Notes: generated by a model from the letters alone, not told the origin. Counted from the stretch's first letter, positions 33,129 to 42,117 are shown. The stretch is 64,000 nt of DNA from JBFMFB01 sp040752115 (GCA_040752115.1 JBFMFB010000002.1:1-64000), one strand, 5' to 3'. Numbers and translations: made by a program.

Positions 33129-35729
33129 ATGCAACCGCACTATTTGCCCGCAGAAATCGAACAACAAGCCCGGAAATATTGGGAAGAAAGCCGGGCTTTC
33201 AAGGCTGTGGAAACGCCCGGCAAGCCAAAATACTATTGCCTGTCGATGTTCCCCTACCCCTCCGGCAAGCTGCACATGGGGCACGTGCGCAATTACACCA
33301 TCGGCGATGTGCTGGCTCGCTTCCATCGCATGCAGGGCTATAACGTGCTGCAGCCGATGGGCTGGGACGCTTTCGGGTTGCCGGCGGAAAACGCGGCAAT
33401 GCAGAACAACGTCCCGCCAGCCGCATGGACTTACCAGAATATCGACTATATGCGCGGCCAGCTCAAGAGCCTGGGGCTGGCGATCGACTGGGACCGGGAG
33501 CTTGCCACCTGCAAGCCCGATTACTACAAATGGGAGCAGTGGCTGTTCACCAAGCTGTTCGAGAAGGGGATGGTCTACAAGAAAACTGCCCCGGTCAACT
33601 GGGACCCGGTGGACCAGACCGTGCTCGCCAACGAGCAGGTGATCGACGGGCGCGGCTGGCGCTCGGGCGCCCTGGTGGAAAAGCGCGACATTCCGATGTA
33701 TTTCATGCGCATCACTGCCTATGCCGACGAGCTGTTGCGCGAACTCGACAACCTGCCAGGCTGGCCGGAGCAGGTGAAAACCATGCAGCGCAACTGGATC
33801 GGCAAGAGCGAAGGAGTGGAAATCCACTTTCCCTATGCCGGCAGTGCGGAGGTGCTCAAGGTGTTCACCACCCGCCCCGACACGCTGATGGGGGTCACCT
33901 ACGTCGCGGTCGCGGCGGAGCATCCGCTGGCGCTGGATTCGGCCGAGGGCAATCCCCGGCTTGCCGCCTTCATCGAGGAATGCAAGAAAGGCGGCGTGGC
34001 GGAGGCCGACCTTGCCACCCAGGAGAAGAAGGGCATGGCGACCGGGCATTTCGTCCTGCATCCGATCACCGGCGAGAAGGTGCCGGTGTGGGTGGCCAAC
34101 TACGTGCTGATGGGCTACGGCGAGGGCGCGGTGATGGCGGTGCCGGCCCACGACGAGCGCGATTTCGAATTCGCGAAAAAATTCGGCCTGCCGATCAGGC
34201 AGGCGATTGAAGCAGGGGAACTAAAAGAAGCCAGGAATGCGATTGCTTCGGGAAATTATTCTGAGAAGGGGCTGGCTCAACTCGAAAAAGTCCTTTCCGA
34301 TTTCAAATTTACATCAGATCGCTGGCAGGTTTGGTACGGCGAAAAGAATGGTGTTTGCGTTCATTCCGGAAAATACGATGGCCTGAACTACGAACAGGCC
34401 AGGGATGCAATCGCTGCTGACCTTAAAACCAAGGGCCTGGGGGACAAGCAGGTGCATTACCGCCTGCGCGATTGGGGAATTTCGCGCCAGCGCTACTGGG
34501 GCTGCCCGATCCCCATCATCCACTGCAAGACATGCGGCGACGTGCCGGTGCCGGAGCAGGATCTGCCGGTGGTGTTGCCGGAGGACGTGAAGATCGACGG
34601 CACCGGCTCGCCGCTGAAGAAAATGCCGGAGTGGTATCGCACCGCCTGTCCCGATTGCGGCGGCGAAGCGACGCGCGAGACCGACACCATGGACACTTTC
34701 GTCGAGTCGTCCTGGTACTACGCGCGTTACGCCAGCCATGACTGTGCCACTGCCATGCTGGACCAGCGGGCGCGCTACTGGCTGCCGGTGGACCAGTACA
34801 TCGGCGGCATCGAGCACGCCATTCTGCATCTGCTGTATGCGCGTTTCTTCCACAAGCTGATGCGCGACGTTGGTTTGTTTGGCGGGGAGGCCATCTCCCC
34901 AACCCTTTCCCAGGAGGAAAGGGGGCAGTCGTCAAGTTCGAGTGGATTTAACGAGCCGTTCGCCAACCTCCTGACCCAGGGCATGGTGCTCAAGGACGGC
35001 GCCAAGATGTCCAAATCCAAGGGCAACACGGTGGATCCGCAGGCGCTGATCGAGCGGTACGGCGCCGATACGGCGCGGCTGTTCATGATGTTCGCCGCCC
35101 CGCCGGAGCAGAGCCTGGAATGGTCCGACGCCGGAGTGGAGGGCGCTTTCCGCTTCCTGAAACGCTTGTGGAAAGCGGTGGCGGATCATTTGGAAAAGGG
35201 CGCGGTTGCGGCTTTCCGGGGCGGCCATTTGAGCGGCGAGCTGAAGGCGCTCCGCTTCCAGCTGCACCAGACCATCCAGAAAGTGACGGACGACTATGGC
35301 CGGCGCCACACCTTCAACACCGCGATCGCCGCCGTGATGGAGCTGATGAATGCGCTGGGCAAGCTCGACGACGCCAGCCCTGCCGCACGCGGCGTCGCGC
35401 AGGAGGTGCTGGAAGCCGCGGTGCTGCTGCTTTCCCCGATCGTGCCGCATATCTGCCACGCGCTGTGGGGCGAACTCAATCCCGGCACCTCCCTGCTTGA
35501 TGCAGGCTGGCCCAAAGCCGATCCCGCGGCGCTGGTGCAGGACGAAATCGAGCTGGTGGTGCAGGTCAACGGCAAGCTCAGGGGCAGCATAAGCGCGCCC
35601 AAAGACGCCGGCCGCGTAGCGATCGAAAAGATCGCGCTAAACAACGACCAGGTGCAAAAACATATCGGTGGCCAGACGGTGAAAAAGGTGGTGGTGGTGC
35701 CGGGGCGGCTGGTGAACATTGTGATATAG
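33129..35729 (+). CDS. leuS: Leucyl-tRNA synthetase with in-frame inserts
   Basis: The enzyme charges tRNA-Leu and edits mischarged products. It is a class I synthetase of 866 residues. The HIGH motif is HMGH (49-52), KMSKS is at 626-630, and the editing domain (about 220-400) has the TTRPDTLMGVTYVAVA and VPAHDERDFEFA motifs. Two stretches are odd. Residues near 355-400 look longer than in other LeuS and are encoded by an AT-rich patch (34200-34380). Residues about 585-606 (GGEAISPTLSQEERGQ plus a serine run) are a palindromic repeat that interrupts the usual DVGLF-EPFANLL junction. Both keep the frame, so the gene is very likely functional. Confidence 0.96.
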   Translation: MQPHYLPAEIEQQARKYWEESRAFKAVETPGKPKYYCLSMFPYPSGKLHMGHVRNYTIGDVLARFHRMQGYNVLQPMGWDAFGLPAENAAMQNNVPPAAWTYQNIDYMRGQLKSLGLAIDWDRELATCKPDYYKWEQWLFTKLFEKGMVYKKTAPVNWDPVDQTVLANEQVIDGRGWRSGALVEKRDIPMYFMRITAYADELLRELDNLPGWPEQVKTMQRNWIGKSEGVEIHFPYAGSAEVLKVFTTRPDTLMGVTYVAVAAEHPLALDSAEGNPRLAAFIEECKKGGVAEADLATQEKKGMATGHFVLHPITGEKVPVWVANYVLMGYGEGAVMAVPAHDERDFEFAKKFGLPIRQAIEAGELKEARNAIASGNYSEKGLAQLEKVLSDFKFTSDRWQVWYGEKNGVCVHSGKYDGLNYEQARDAIAADLKTKGLGDKQVHYRLRDWGISRQRYWGCPIPIIHCKTCGDVPVPEQDLPVVLPEDVKIDGTGSPLKKMPEWYRTACPDCGGEATRETDTMDTFVESSWYYARYASHDCATAMLDQRARYWLPVDQYIGGIEHAILHLLYARFFHKLMRDVGLFGGEAISPTLSQEERGQSSSSSGFNEPFANLLTQGMVLKDGAKMSKSKGNTVDPQALIERYGADTARLFMMFAAPPEQSLEWSDAGVEGAFRFLKRLWKAVADHLEKGAVAAFRGGHLSGELKALRFQLHQTIQKVTDDYGRRHTFNTAIAAVMELMNALGKLDDASPAARGVAQEVLEAAVLLLSPIVPHICHALWGELNPGTSLLDAGWPKADPAALVQDEIELVVQVNGKLRGSISAPKDAGRVAIEKIALNNDQVQKHIGGQTVKKVVVVPGRLVNIVI
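34884..34923. repeat. Palindromic repeat inserted in frame in leuS
   Basis: Two adjacent hairpins occur: GGGGAG (34884-34889) with CTCCCC (34895-34900), then CCCTTTCC (34903-34910) with GGAAAGGG (34916-34923). The encoded peptide AISPTLSQEERGQ is the well-known signature of dispersed palindromic repeats in proteobacteria, often seen as SPTLSQRER. In LeuS it replaces a short connector between two conserved segments, so the whole insert of about 22 codons appears to be an acquired repeat unit. Confidence 0.75.
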
Positions 35730-35742
35730 CGCGAATGGAGGA

Positions 35743-36237
35743 GTGGTGCGAGGCTTTTTTCTGATTGTTCTGACGCTCGCGTTGGCGGCCTGCGGCTTTC
35801 ACTTGCGCGGCGCGACCGCCTTGCCGTTCCACTCGCTCTATCTCGATGCCGGGAAGAGCCAGCAATTGGGCGGTGAACTTGTCTCGGCGCTGCGCTTCGG
35901 CAGCGATGTCCGCCTCGTCAGCCGTGCCGAGGAGGCCGAGGCGGTGCTGCAGCTTGTAGATGAAACGCGGGAGAAACGCATTCTTTCGCTGAGTGCCGGC
36001 GGGCGTGTGCGCGAGTACCTGTTGTTTTACCGTGTTTCGTTCCGCGTCCTCGATGCCAAGGGCGGCGAATTGCTGCCTAGCCAGCAGATCGAGCTAAAGC
36101 GGGATTTTTCCTATAACGATGCCCAGGTGCTGGCTAAAGAGCAGGAAGAAGCGTTGCTTTATCGCGACATGCAGAACGATGCCGTGCAGCAGATTTTGCG
36201 CCGGCTCTCGGTGGCGAAATCCCGTCCCGCGCCCTGA
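35743..36237 (+). CDS. lptE: LPS-assembly lipoprotein LptE
   Basis: LptE plugs the LptD barrel that places lipopolysaccharide in the outer leaflet. The 164-residue protein has a lipoprotein signal with lipobox LAAC (Cys17) and the typical start of the mature chain CGFHLRG. The conserved YLLFYRVSFRV and the C-terminal QNDAVQQILRRL are present. Two GTG codons in a row (35743, 35746) are possible starts, with GGAGGAG just upstream favouring the second. It lies between leuS and holA, the standard order. Confidence 0.93.
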   Translation: MVRGFFLIVLTLALAACGFHLRGATALPFHSLYLDAGKSQQLGGELVSALRFGSDVRLVSRAEEAEAVLQLVDETREKRILSLSAGGRVREYLLFYRVSFRVLDAKGGELLPSQQIELKRDFSYNDAQVLAKEQEEALLYRDMQNDAVQQILRRLSVAKSRPAP

Positions 36238-36252
36238 TGCGCTCCTGAAGAT

Positions 36253-37260
36253 ATGCGCGTGAAGCCCGAACAACTGGCCCAGCACTTGCAGCGCGGCGTG
36301 CAGCCGTTGTACACGGTGTTTGGCGATGAGCCGCTACTGGCGCTGGAGGCGGCGGACGCGATCCGCACTGCGGCTAGAAAGAACGGCTATGCCGAACGCG
36401 AAGTGCTGACGGCCGAGGCGGGTTTCAATTGGGGACAGGTGGCGGTAAGCGGCGCCAGTCTGTCCCTGTTTGGCGCCCGGCGGCTGCTGGAAATCCGCAT
36501 TCCCTCGGGCAAGCCTGGAACCGAAGGCGGGCAGGCGTTGCAGGAGTATTGCAAGGCGCTGCCGCCGGACACGGTGACGCTGGTGACCTGCCCCAAGCTG
36601 GACAAGCAGGCGCAGGCGGCCAAATGGTTCAAGGCGCTGGAAAGTGCGGGCGTGGTGATTCAGGTCTATCCGGTGGATCGAAGTCGGCTTGCCACCTGGA
36701 TCGGCGCACGCCTCGCGGCGCAGGAGCGGCAGGCAGATCCGGAAACCTTGCAGTTTCTCGCAGATCAGGTGGAAGGCAACCTGCTCGCGGCGCATCAGGA
36801 AACGCAAAAGCTGGTGCTGCTGTTTCCGCCTGGAAAACTGGTGTTCGAGCAAGTCAAGAGTGCGGTGCTGGACGTGGCGCGCTTCGACGTGTTTAAGCTG
36901 GGCGACGAGCTCCTGGCCGGTGACGCGGCGCGCTTTGTCCGTGTGCTGGAAGGACTGCATGGCGAGGGGGTGGAGCCGGTTTTGGTATTGTGGGCGCTCA
37001 CACGGGAAATCAGGATGCTAGCCAAGTTGCGAGGTGGAATGCGCCGCGGCGCGAGCCTTCCGCAGCTGATGCGCGAGGCGTGGATCTGGGAGTCGCGCCA
37101 GCCCTTGGTGGAGCGTGCGGTGAAGCGGCTTCCGGAAACGCAGTTGCTGGAGGGATTGAAGCGGGCCGCGGCGATTGACCGCACGATCAAGGGACTGGCG
37201 CGCGGCGACGTATGGGACGAGCTGTTGCAGCTGGGGCTGGCGGTGACAGGCGGTCACTAG
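36253..37260 (+). CDS. holA: DNA polymerase III subunit delta
   Basis: Delta is the wrench of the clamp loader that opens the beta ring encoded by dnaN in this same window. The 335-residue protein begins MRVKPEQLAQHLQRGVQPLYTVFGDEPLL, with the clamp-binding element close to the LSLFGARRLLEIR stretch. The AAA+ fold lacks a real Walker A, as is normal for delta. The C-terminal collar helices are present. The leuS-lptE-holA order is conserved in proteobacteria. Confidence 0.95.
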   Translation: MRVKPEQLAQHLQRGVQPLYTVFGDEPLLALEAADAIRTAARKNGYAEREVLTAEAGFNWGQVAVSGASLSLFGARRLLEIRIPSGKPGTEGGQALQEYCKALPPDTVTLVTCPKLDKQAQAAKWFKALESAGVVIQVYPVDRSRLATWIGARLAAQERQADPETLQFLADQVEGNLLAAHQETQKLVLLFPPGKLVFEQVKSAVLDVARFDVFKLGDELLAGDAARFVRVLEGLHGEGVEPVLVLWALTREIRMLAKLRGGMRRGASLPQLMREAWIWESRQPLVERAVKRLPETQLLEGLKRAAAIDRTIKGLARGDVWDELLQLGLAVTGGH

Positions 37261-37292
37261 AAATTTTTCAGGCTGAAAGAGGGAATCCAACT

Positions 37293-38549
37293 ATGGACGT
37301 GAAAAGCTACATGCAAGACCTGGGGCGGGCGGCGCGTGCCGCTTCCCGCGCCGTGGCGAAGGCGGACACCAATGCCAAGAACAAGGCGCTGACGGCGATG
37401 GCTGCGGCGATCCAAAGGGATGCCGCAAAGCTGCTGGCAGCCAACGCCAGCGACATGGAGGCGGCGCGGGGGGCGGGACTGGATGCGGCGCTGCTGGACC
37501 GGCTGCAACTTACCGAAAAAGGCGTGGCCGGCATGGCCGAGGGTCTGCTGCAAATCGCCGCCCTGCCCGATCCGGTGGGCGAGATTTCCGGCCTCAATTA
37601 CCGCCCTTCCGGTATCCAGGTGGGCAAGATGCGCGTGCCGCTGGGGGTGATCGGCATCATCTATGAAGCGCGCCCCAACGTCACCGCCGACGCCGCCGGA
37701 CTCTGCCTGAAATCGGGCAATGCCGCCATTCTGCGCGGCGGTTCGGAGGCGCTCCATTCCAACCAGGCCATTGCCGCCTGCGTGCGCGAAGGACTGAGTG
37801 CTGCCGGCCTGCCGGAAACCGCGGTGCAGGTGATCGAAACCACCGACCGTGCGGCGGTGGGAGAGCTGATCACCATGAAGGAGTTCGTGGACGTGATCGT
37901 CCCCCGCGGCGGCAAGGGGCTGATCGAACGCTTGATTGCCGAGGCGCGCATTCCGGTGATTAAGCATCTGCACGGCGTGTGCCACGTCTACATCGACGAC
38001 AAGGCGGACCAGGAAAAAGCTATCCGCATTGCCGACAACGCCAAGACCAGCCGCTACGGCACCTGCAACACCATGGAAACGCTGCTGGTGGCGGAAGCCG
38101 CGGCCAAAGCGGTGTTGCCGCCGCTGTGCAAGATTTACCTCGACAAGGGGGTGGAGCTGCGCGGCTGCGAGCGCTCGCGCGCCATTATCCCGCAGATGAA
38201 GCCGGCTTCCGAGGAAGACTGGCACACCGAATATCTCGCACCGATTCTCGCCGTGCGAGTGGTGAAGGGGCTGGATGAAGCCATCGGCCACATCAACACC
38301 TACGGCTCGCAGCACACCGATGCCATCGTTACCGAGGACTACAGCCGCGCCCGCCGCTTCCTGCGCGAGGTGGATTCCAGTTCGGTGATGGTGAATGCCT
38401 CCACCCGCTTTGCCGACGGTTTCGAATACGGCCTCGGCGCGGAGATCGGCATCTCTACCGACAAGATCCATGCGCGCGGCCCGGTCGGTTTGGAAGGGCT
38501 CACCAGCCAGAAATTCATCGTGCTCGGCGACGGGCAGGTAAGAGGCTAG
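37293..38549 (+). CDS. proA: Gamma-glutamyl phosphate reductase
   Basis: ProA reduces gamma-glutamyl phosphate to glutamate semialdehyde with NADPH, the second step of proline synthesis. proC, the last step, is also in the window. The 418-residue protein has the aldehyde-dehydrogenase fold. The catalytic Cys258 sits in YGTCNTMET, with VIYEARPNVTADAAGLCLKSGNA in the nucleotide region. An earlier in-frame start overlaps holA; the ATG at 37293 gives the usual MDVKSYMQDLG beginning. The glutamate 5-kinase gene proB is not nearby. Confidence 0.97.
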   Translation: MDVKSYMQDLGRAARAASRAVAKADTNAKNKALTAMAAAIQRDAAKLLAANASDMEAARGAGLDAALLDRLQLTEKGVAGMAEGLLQIAALPDPVGEISGLNYRPSGIQVGKMRVPLGVIGIIYEARPNVTADAAGLCLKSGNAAILRGGSEALHSNQAIAACVREGLSAAGLPETAVQVIETTDRAAVGELITMKEFVDVIVPRGGKGLIERLIAEARIPVIKHLHGVCHVYIDDKADQEKAIRIADNAKTSRYGTCNTMETLLVAEAAAKAVLPPLCKIYLDKGVELRGCERSRAIIPQMKPASEEDWHTEYLAPILAVRVVKGLDEAIGHINTYGSQHTDAIVTEDYSRARRFLREVDSSSVMVNASTRFADGFEYGLGAEIGISTDKIHARGPVGLEGLTSQKFIVLGDGQVRG

Positions 38550-38552
38550 GGT

Positions 38553-39221
38553 TTGAAACCCCTCGGCGTTTTCGGCGGCACTTTCGATCCCATCCACTAC
38601 GGCCACTTGCGGCTTGCCCAGGAACTGGCGACCGGCCTCGGGCTGGCGGAGGTGCGCTTCATTCCGTCGGGCCACCCGCCGCACCGCGGCGTACCGGTTG
38701 TTTCTTCCCGCCAGCGGCTGGAAATGGTGCGGCTGGGCATCGCCGGCAACGCCCTGTTTTCCCTGGACGAGCGGGAGGTGCTGAAGCAAACGCCATCCTA
38801 CAGCGTGGAGACGCTTGCCGAGCTGCGCCGGGAGCTGGGCGAAGATCAGCCCTTGTGCCTGCTGATGGGGGCGGATGCGTTTTTGGGGTTGAATACCTGG
38901 CATCGCTGGCGCGAGCTGTTCGAGCTGGCGCATATCGTCGTGGCGCACCGCCCCGGATTTCCGCTGGAGTACCATGCCGACAGCATGCACGGCGACCTCG
39001 AACGCGAGCTGCAGCGCCGGCTGCGGAGCGGAGCGCAGGCATTGCACGTGGTGCCGCACGGCGCGATTCTGGCGCACGGCATCACCGCGCTGGGGATTTC
39101 CGCCTCGCAGATCCGCGCCGGTCTCCAGGCCGGGGAAAGCCCGCGTTATTTGCTTCCCGACGCGGTTCTCGATTATATTCAGACCAATCGTTTATATACC
39201 AAGGAAGCCGATGGAACTTGA
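38553..39221 (+). CDS. nadD: Nicotinate-nucleotide adenylyltransferase
   Basis: NadD adenylates nicotinate mononucleotide in NAD synthesis. The 222-residue protein has the nucleotidyl-transferase signature GGTFDPIHYGHLRLA at the N-terminus and the C-terminal ISASQIR that replaces the common ISSTxIR. The start is TTG at 38553, 3 bp after proA. It overlaps rsfS by 11 bp. The series proA-nadD-rsfS-rlmH-maf-rng is a conserved betaproteobacterial operon. Confidence 0.95.
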   Translation: MKPLGVFGGTFDPIHYGHLRLAQELATGLGLAEVRFIPSGHPPHRGVPVVSSRQRLEMVRLGIAGNALFSLDEREVLKQTPSYSVETLAELRRELGEDQPLCLLMGADAFLGLNTWHRWRELFELAHIVVAHRPGFPLEYHADSMHGDLERELQRRLRSGAQALHVVPHGAILAHGITALGISASQIRAGLQAGESPRYLLPDAVLDYIQTNRLYTKEADGT

Positions 39222-39579
39222 AGCCATGAAACAGGCGGTCATTGCCGCCCTGGAAGACATCAAGGCGAAAGATATCGTGGTGCTGGACGTTTCCCGCCAG
39301 ACCAGCATGACCGACTGCATGATCATCGCCAGCGCCGATTCGAACCGTCAGACCAGGGCGCTTTCCAGCAACGTGCAGGAGAAGCTGAAGTCGCTCGGGG
39401 CGCACGTGTTGGGCGTGGAAGGCGAAGAAGCGGGGGAGTGGGTGCTGGTCGACCTGGGCGATGTCATCGTCCATATCATGCAGCCGGCCGTGCGCCAGTA
39501 CTACAACATCGAGGAGCTGTGGGGTGGGGCGCGGCCGAGTCCCAGGCCGCAGCCGGCCCGGCCTGCCGGAGCGCCTTGA
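39211..39579 (+). CDS. rsfS: Ribosome silencing factor RsfS
   Basis: RsfS binds ribosomal protein L14 and blocks joining of the subunits when nutrients are scarce. From the ATG at 39211 the protein has 122 residues: MELEAMKQAVIAALEDIKAKDIVVLDV, then TSMTDCMIIASADSNRQTRAL, GEEAGEWVLVDLGDVIVHIM and RQYYNIEELWG, all family hallmarks. The extra Pro-rich tail (RPSPRPQPARPAGAP) is a common betaproteobacterial extension. It is coupled to nadD by an 11-bp overlap. Confidence 0.95.
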   Translation: MELEAMKQAVIAALEDIKAKDIVVLDVSRQTSMTDCMIIASADSNRQTRALSSNVQEKLKSLGAHVLGVEGEEAGEWVLVDLGDVIVHIMQPAVRQYYNIEELWGGARPSPRPQPARPAGAP

Positions 39580-39604
39580 GCCGAGCGGATGAAGCGGTAA
39601 AGCG

Positions 39605-40075
39605 ATGAAACTACGGATCCTGGCGGTGGGCAACCGGATGCCAGGCTGGGTGGATGCCGCGTTCGGCGACTATGCCAAGCGCATGCCGCGAGAGGCGCGG
39701 ATCGAGTTGCTGGAAATCAAGCCTGAAAAACGCGTCGGCGGCAAGAGCGTGACCCAGATACAGGAAGCGGAACAGGGGCGCATCCTGGCCGCTCTTCCGC
39801 ATGACTGCGAGCTGGTGGCGCTGGACGAACGCGGCGGGGAAATGGGCACGCTGGAGCTGGCCGAAAGCATGAAAGACTGGCTCGCCGGCGGGCGAAATGT
39901 GGCGTTCGCAATCGGCGGTGCCGATGGCTTGCACGAAGACGTCAAACGCCGGGCGCGCCGGTTGTGGTCGTTGTCCCGCCTGACCTTGCCGCATGGCCTG
40001 GTGCGCGTGATGCTGGCCGAGCAGCTGTACCGGGCGATGACGGTGATTCAAAACCATCCCTATCACCGCGAATAG
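39605..40075 (+). CDS. rlmH: 23S rRNA (pseudouridine(1915)-N(3))-methyltransferase RlmH
   Basis: RlmH methylates pseudouridine 1915 in helix 69 of 23S rRNA on assembled 70S ribosomes. The 156-residue SPOUT methyltransferase shows VALDERGGEMGTLELAE, the SAM-pocket stretch FAIGGADGLHEDV and the C-terminal LPHGLVRVMLAEQLYRAMTVI-type knot ending in NHPYHRE. It follows rsfS, its nearly constant neighbour. Confidence 0.96.
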   Translation: MKLRILAVGNRMPGWVDAAFGDYAKRMPREARIELLEIKPEKRVGGKSVTQIQEAEQGRILAALPHDCELVALDERGGEMGTLELAESMKDWLAGGRNVAFAIGGADGLHEDVKRRARRLWSLSRLTLPHGLVRVMLAEQLYRAMTVIQNHPYHRE

Positions 40076-40081
40076 CCGGAC

Positions 40082-40672
40082 ATGGCTGACCGGAAAATTT
40101 ATCTTGCCTCCCGTTCCCCGCGTCGCAGCGAGCTTCTGCAGCAGATCGGCGTGGAGTTCGAGGTGCTCGCCCCGGACGTGAACGAGTCGCCGCTTCCGCG
40201 CGAGGCGCCGACGGACTATGTGCGGCGCATCACCCGCATCAAGGCCGAGGTGGGCTGGATGCAGGTGGTCGAGCGCAAACTGCCGCGTCGTCCGCTGCTG
40301 GCCGCCGACACGGCGGTTGCCTTGGGGCGGCGTATTCTCGGCAAGCCGGCGGACCGGAGCGAGGCGGTCGAAATGCTGAAAATGCTGTCCGGCGCCAGAC
40401 ACCGGGTGCATACCGCAGTCGCCGTAGTGCTCGATGGCCGGCTGGAGCTCGCGCTTTCGACCACGGCGGTGCGGTTCAGGGAGTTGAGCGAACGCGAGAT
40501 TCGGCATTACGTGGCCGGCGGTGAACCGCTGGACAAGGCGGGCGCCTATGCCATCCAGGGGCGGGCGGCGGCGTTTATCGCGGGCATCGAGGGCAGTTAT
40601 TCCGGCGTGATGGGGCTGCCGCTGTACGAAACCGCCCTGTTGTTGGCGCAGTTTGGATTGGAAGTGCTGTGA
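40082..40672 (+). CDS. maf: Maf family nucleoside triphosphate pyrophosphatase
   Basis: Maf proteins hydrolyse dTTP/UTP or modified nucleotides to monophosphates. The 196-residue protein begins with IYLASRSPRRSELLQQIG (the SxSPRR nucleotide loop), and has ADTAVALGRRILGKP and the GGEPLDKAGAYAIQG motif. The last two point to the YhdE (dTTP/UTP) subgroup. It ends in a 4-bp overlap with the rng start. Confidence 0.94.
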   Translation: MADRKIYLASRSPRRSELLQQIGVEFEVLAPDVNESPLPREAPTDYVRRITRIKAEVGWMQVVERKLPRRPLLAADTAVALGRRILGKPADRSEAVEMLKMLSGARHRVHTAVAVVLDGRLELALSTTAVRFRELSEREIRHYVAGGEPLDKAGAYAIQGRAAAFIAGIEGSYSGVMGLPLYETALLLAQFGLEVL

Positions 40673-42117
40673 GCGAAGAAATACTGATCAACGTTACACC
40701 CCAGGAAACCCGCGTCGCCGTGATCCAGCACGGGGTGGTGCAGGAGCTGCACATCGAGCGCGCGAGCGCTCGCGGGCTGGTGGGAAACATCTACCAGGGG
40801 CGGGTGTGCCGGGTGTTGCCCGGCATGCAGTCGGCGTTCGTGGAAATCGGTCTGGATCGCGCCGCATTCCTGCATGTGGCCGATATCTGGCAGCCGCCGC
40901 AAGAGGAGCCCAGACCGATCGAGCGGCTGCTGCATGAGGGGCAAACCATCCTGGCGCAGGTGTTCAAAGATCCGATCGGCACCAAGGGCGCCCGGCTTTC
41001 CACCCAGATCGGCATCGCCGGCCGGTTTCTGGTTTTCCTGCCCCAGGAAACGCACATCGGTATCTCGCAGCGCATCGAGGACGAAGCCGAGCGCGAGCTG
41101 CTGCGAGAAAAACTGCAGCAGCTCCTGCCGCCCGGAAACCACGGCGGCTTCATCATCCGCACGATGGCAGAAACCGCCAGCGACAAGGAACTCGTAGCGG
41201 ACATCGAGTATCTGCGCAAGCTGTGGAACGGCATCCAGGAAGCGGCCAAGACCGCTCCCTCGAAAACCATGCTCTACCAGGACCTGACCTTGCCATTGCG
41301 GGTGCTGCGCGATTTCGTGGGCGATGACACCGACAGGGTGGTGGTTGATTCACGTGAAACATTCCTGAAAATGGAAGCTTTCGCCCGTGATTACGTAGCC
41401 AACGCTGCTGCCAAGGTGGAGCACTACCAGGGGGAGCGTCCGCTGTTCGACCTGCGCGGCGTGGAGGAGGAGATCGAAAAAGCGCTGGCGCGGCGGGTGG
41501 ACCTCAAGTCCGGCGGTTATCTCATGCTCGATCAGACCGAGGCGCTGACCACGGTGGACGTCAACACCGGCGGCTTTGTCGGCGGCCGCAATTTCGATGA
41601 CACCATCTTCAAGACCAACCTCGAAGCGGCGCAGACCATCGCGCGCCAGCTCCGGCTGCGCAACCTTGGCGGCATCATCATCGTCGACTTCATCGACATG
41701 GACAACGAGGAGCACCAGGCTGCGGTGCTGGCGGAATTCAAGAAAGCGCTGGCGCGCGACCGCGCACGCATCACCATCAACGGGTTTTCTGCGCTGGGGC
41801 TGGTGGAAATGACGCGTAAGCGCACCCGTGAAAGCCTGGCGCACATCCTTTGCGAACCCTGCCCGGTGTGCCAAGGCCGGGGCGAGCTGAAAACGGCGCA
41901 AACGGTGTGTTACGAGATTCTGCGCGAGCTGCTGCGCGAAGCGCGCCAGTTCGATGCCCGCGAGTATCGCATCCTCGCCTCGCAACAGGTGGTGGATATG
42001 TTCCTCGACGAGGAATCGCAAAGCCTGGCGCAGCTTATGGATTTCATCGGCAAGCCGATTTCGCTGCAGGTGGAAAGCCAGTACAGTCAGGAGCAGTACG
42101 ACGTCATTCTGATGTAA
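40669..42117 (+). CDS. rng: Ribonuclease G
   Basis: RNase G (CafA) is a 5'-monophosphate-sensing endoribonuclease that matures the 16S rRNA 5' end. The 482-residue protein has the S1 domain (about 35-120), the catalytic DNase-I-like subdomain with TVDVNTGGFVGGRN and the acidic IVDFIDMDNEEH, and the zinc-link region in CEPCPVCQGRGEL. It lacks the long C-terminal scaffold of RNase E. The start is GTG at 40669, overlapping maf. A parS-like site lies inside the gene at 41346-41361. Confidence 0.97.
   Translation: MSEEILINVTPQETRVAVIQHGVVQELHIERASARGLVGNIYQGRVCRVLPGMQSAFVEIGLDRAAFLHVADIWQPPQEEPRPIERLLHEGQTILAQVFKDPIGTKGARLSTQIGIAGRFLVFLPQETHIGISQRIEDEAERELLREKLQQLLPPGNHGGFIIRTMAETASDKELVADIEYLRKLWNGIQEAAKTAPSKTMLYQDLTLPLRVLRDFVGDDTDRVVVDSRETFLKMEAFARDYVANAAAKVEHYQGERPLFDLRGVEEEIEKALARRVDLKSGGYLMLDQTEALTTVDVNTGGFVGGRNFDDTIFKTNLEAAQTIARQLRLRNLGGIIIVDFIDMDNEEHQAAVLAEFKKALARDRARITINGFSALGLVEMTRKRTRESLAHILCEPCPVCQGRGELKTAQTVCYEILRELLREARQFDAREYRILASQQVVDMFLDEESQSLAQLMDFIGKPISLQVESQYSQEQYDVILM
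41346..41361. other. parS-like ParB-binding site inside rng
   Basis: TGATTCACGTGAAACA matches TGTTTCACGTGAAACA at 15 of 16 positions, with only the third base different. It is located in the rng coding sequence, the most distal of the four sites seen. Confidence 0.75.

Noticed and set aside
37257..39077. 606-codon open frame on the minus strand opposite proA and nadD
   Set aside because: Mirror-frame artefact of GC-rich coding DNA. The plus strand encodes clear ProA and NadD with catalytic motifs, and the minus product has no recognisable domain.
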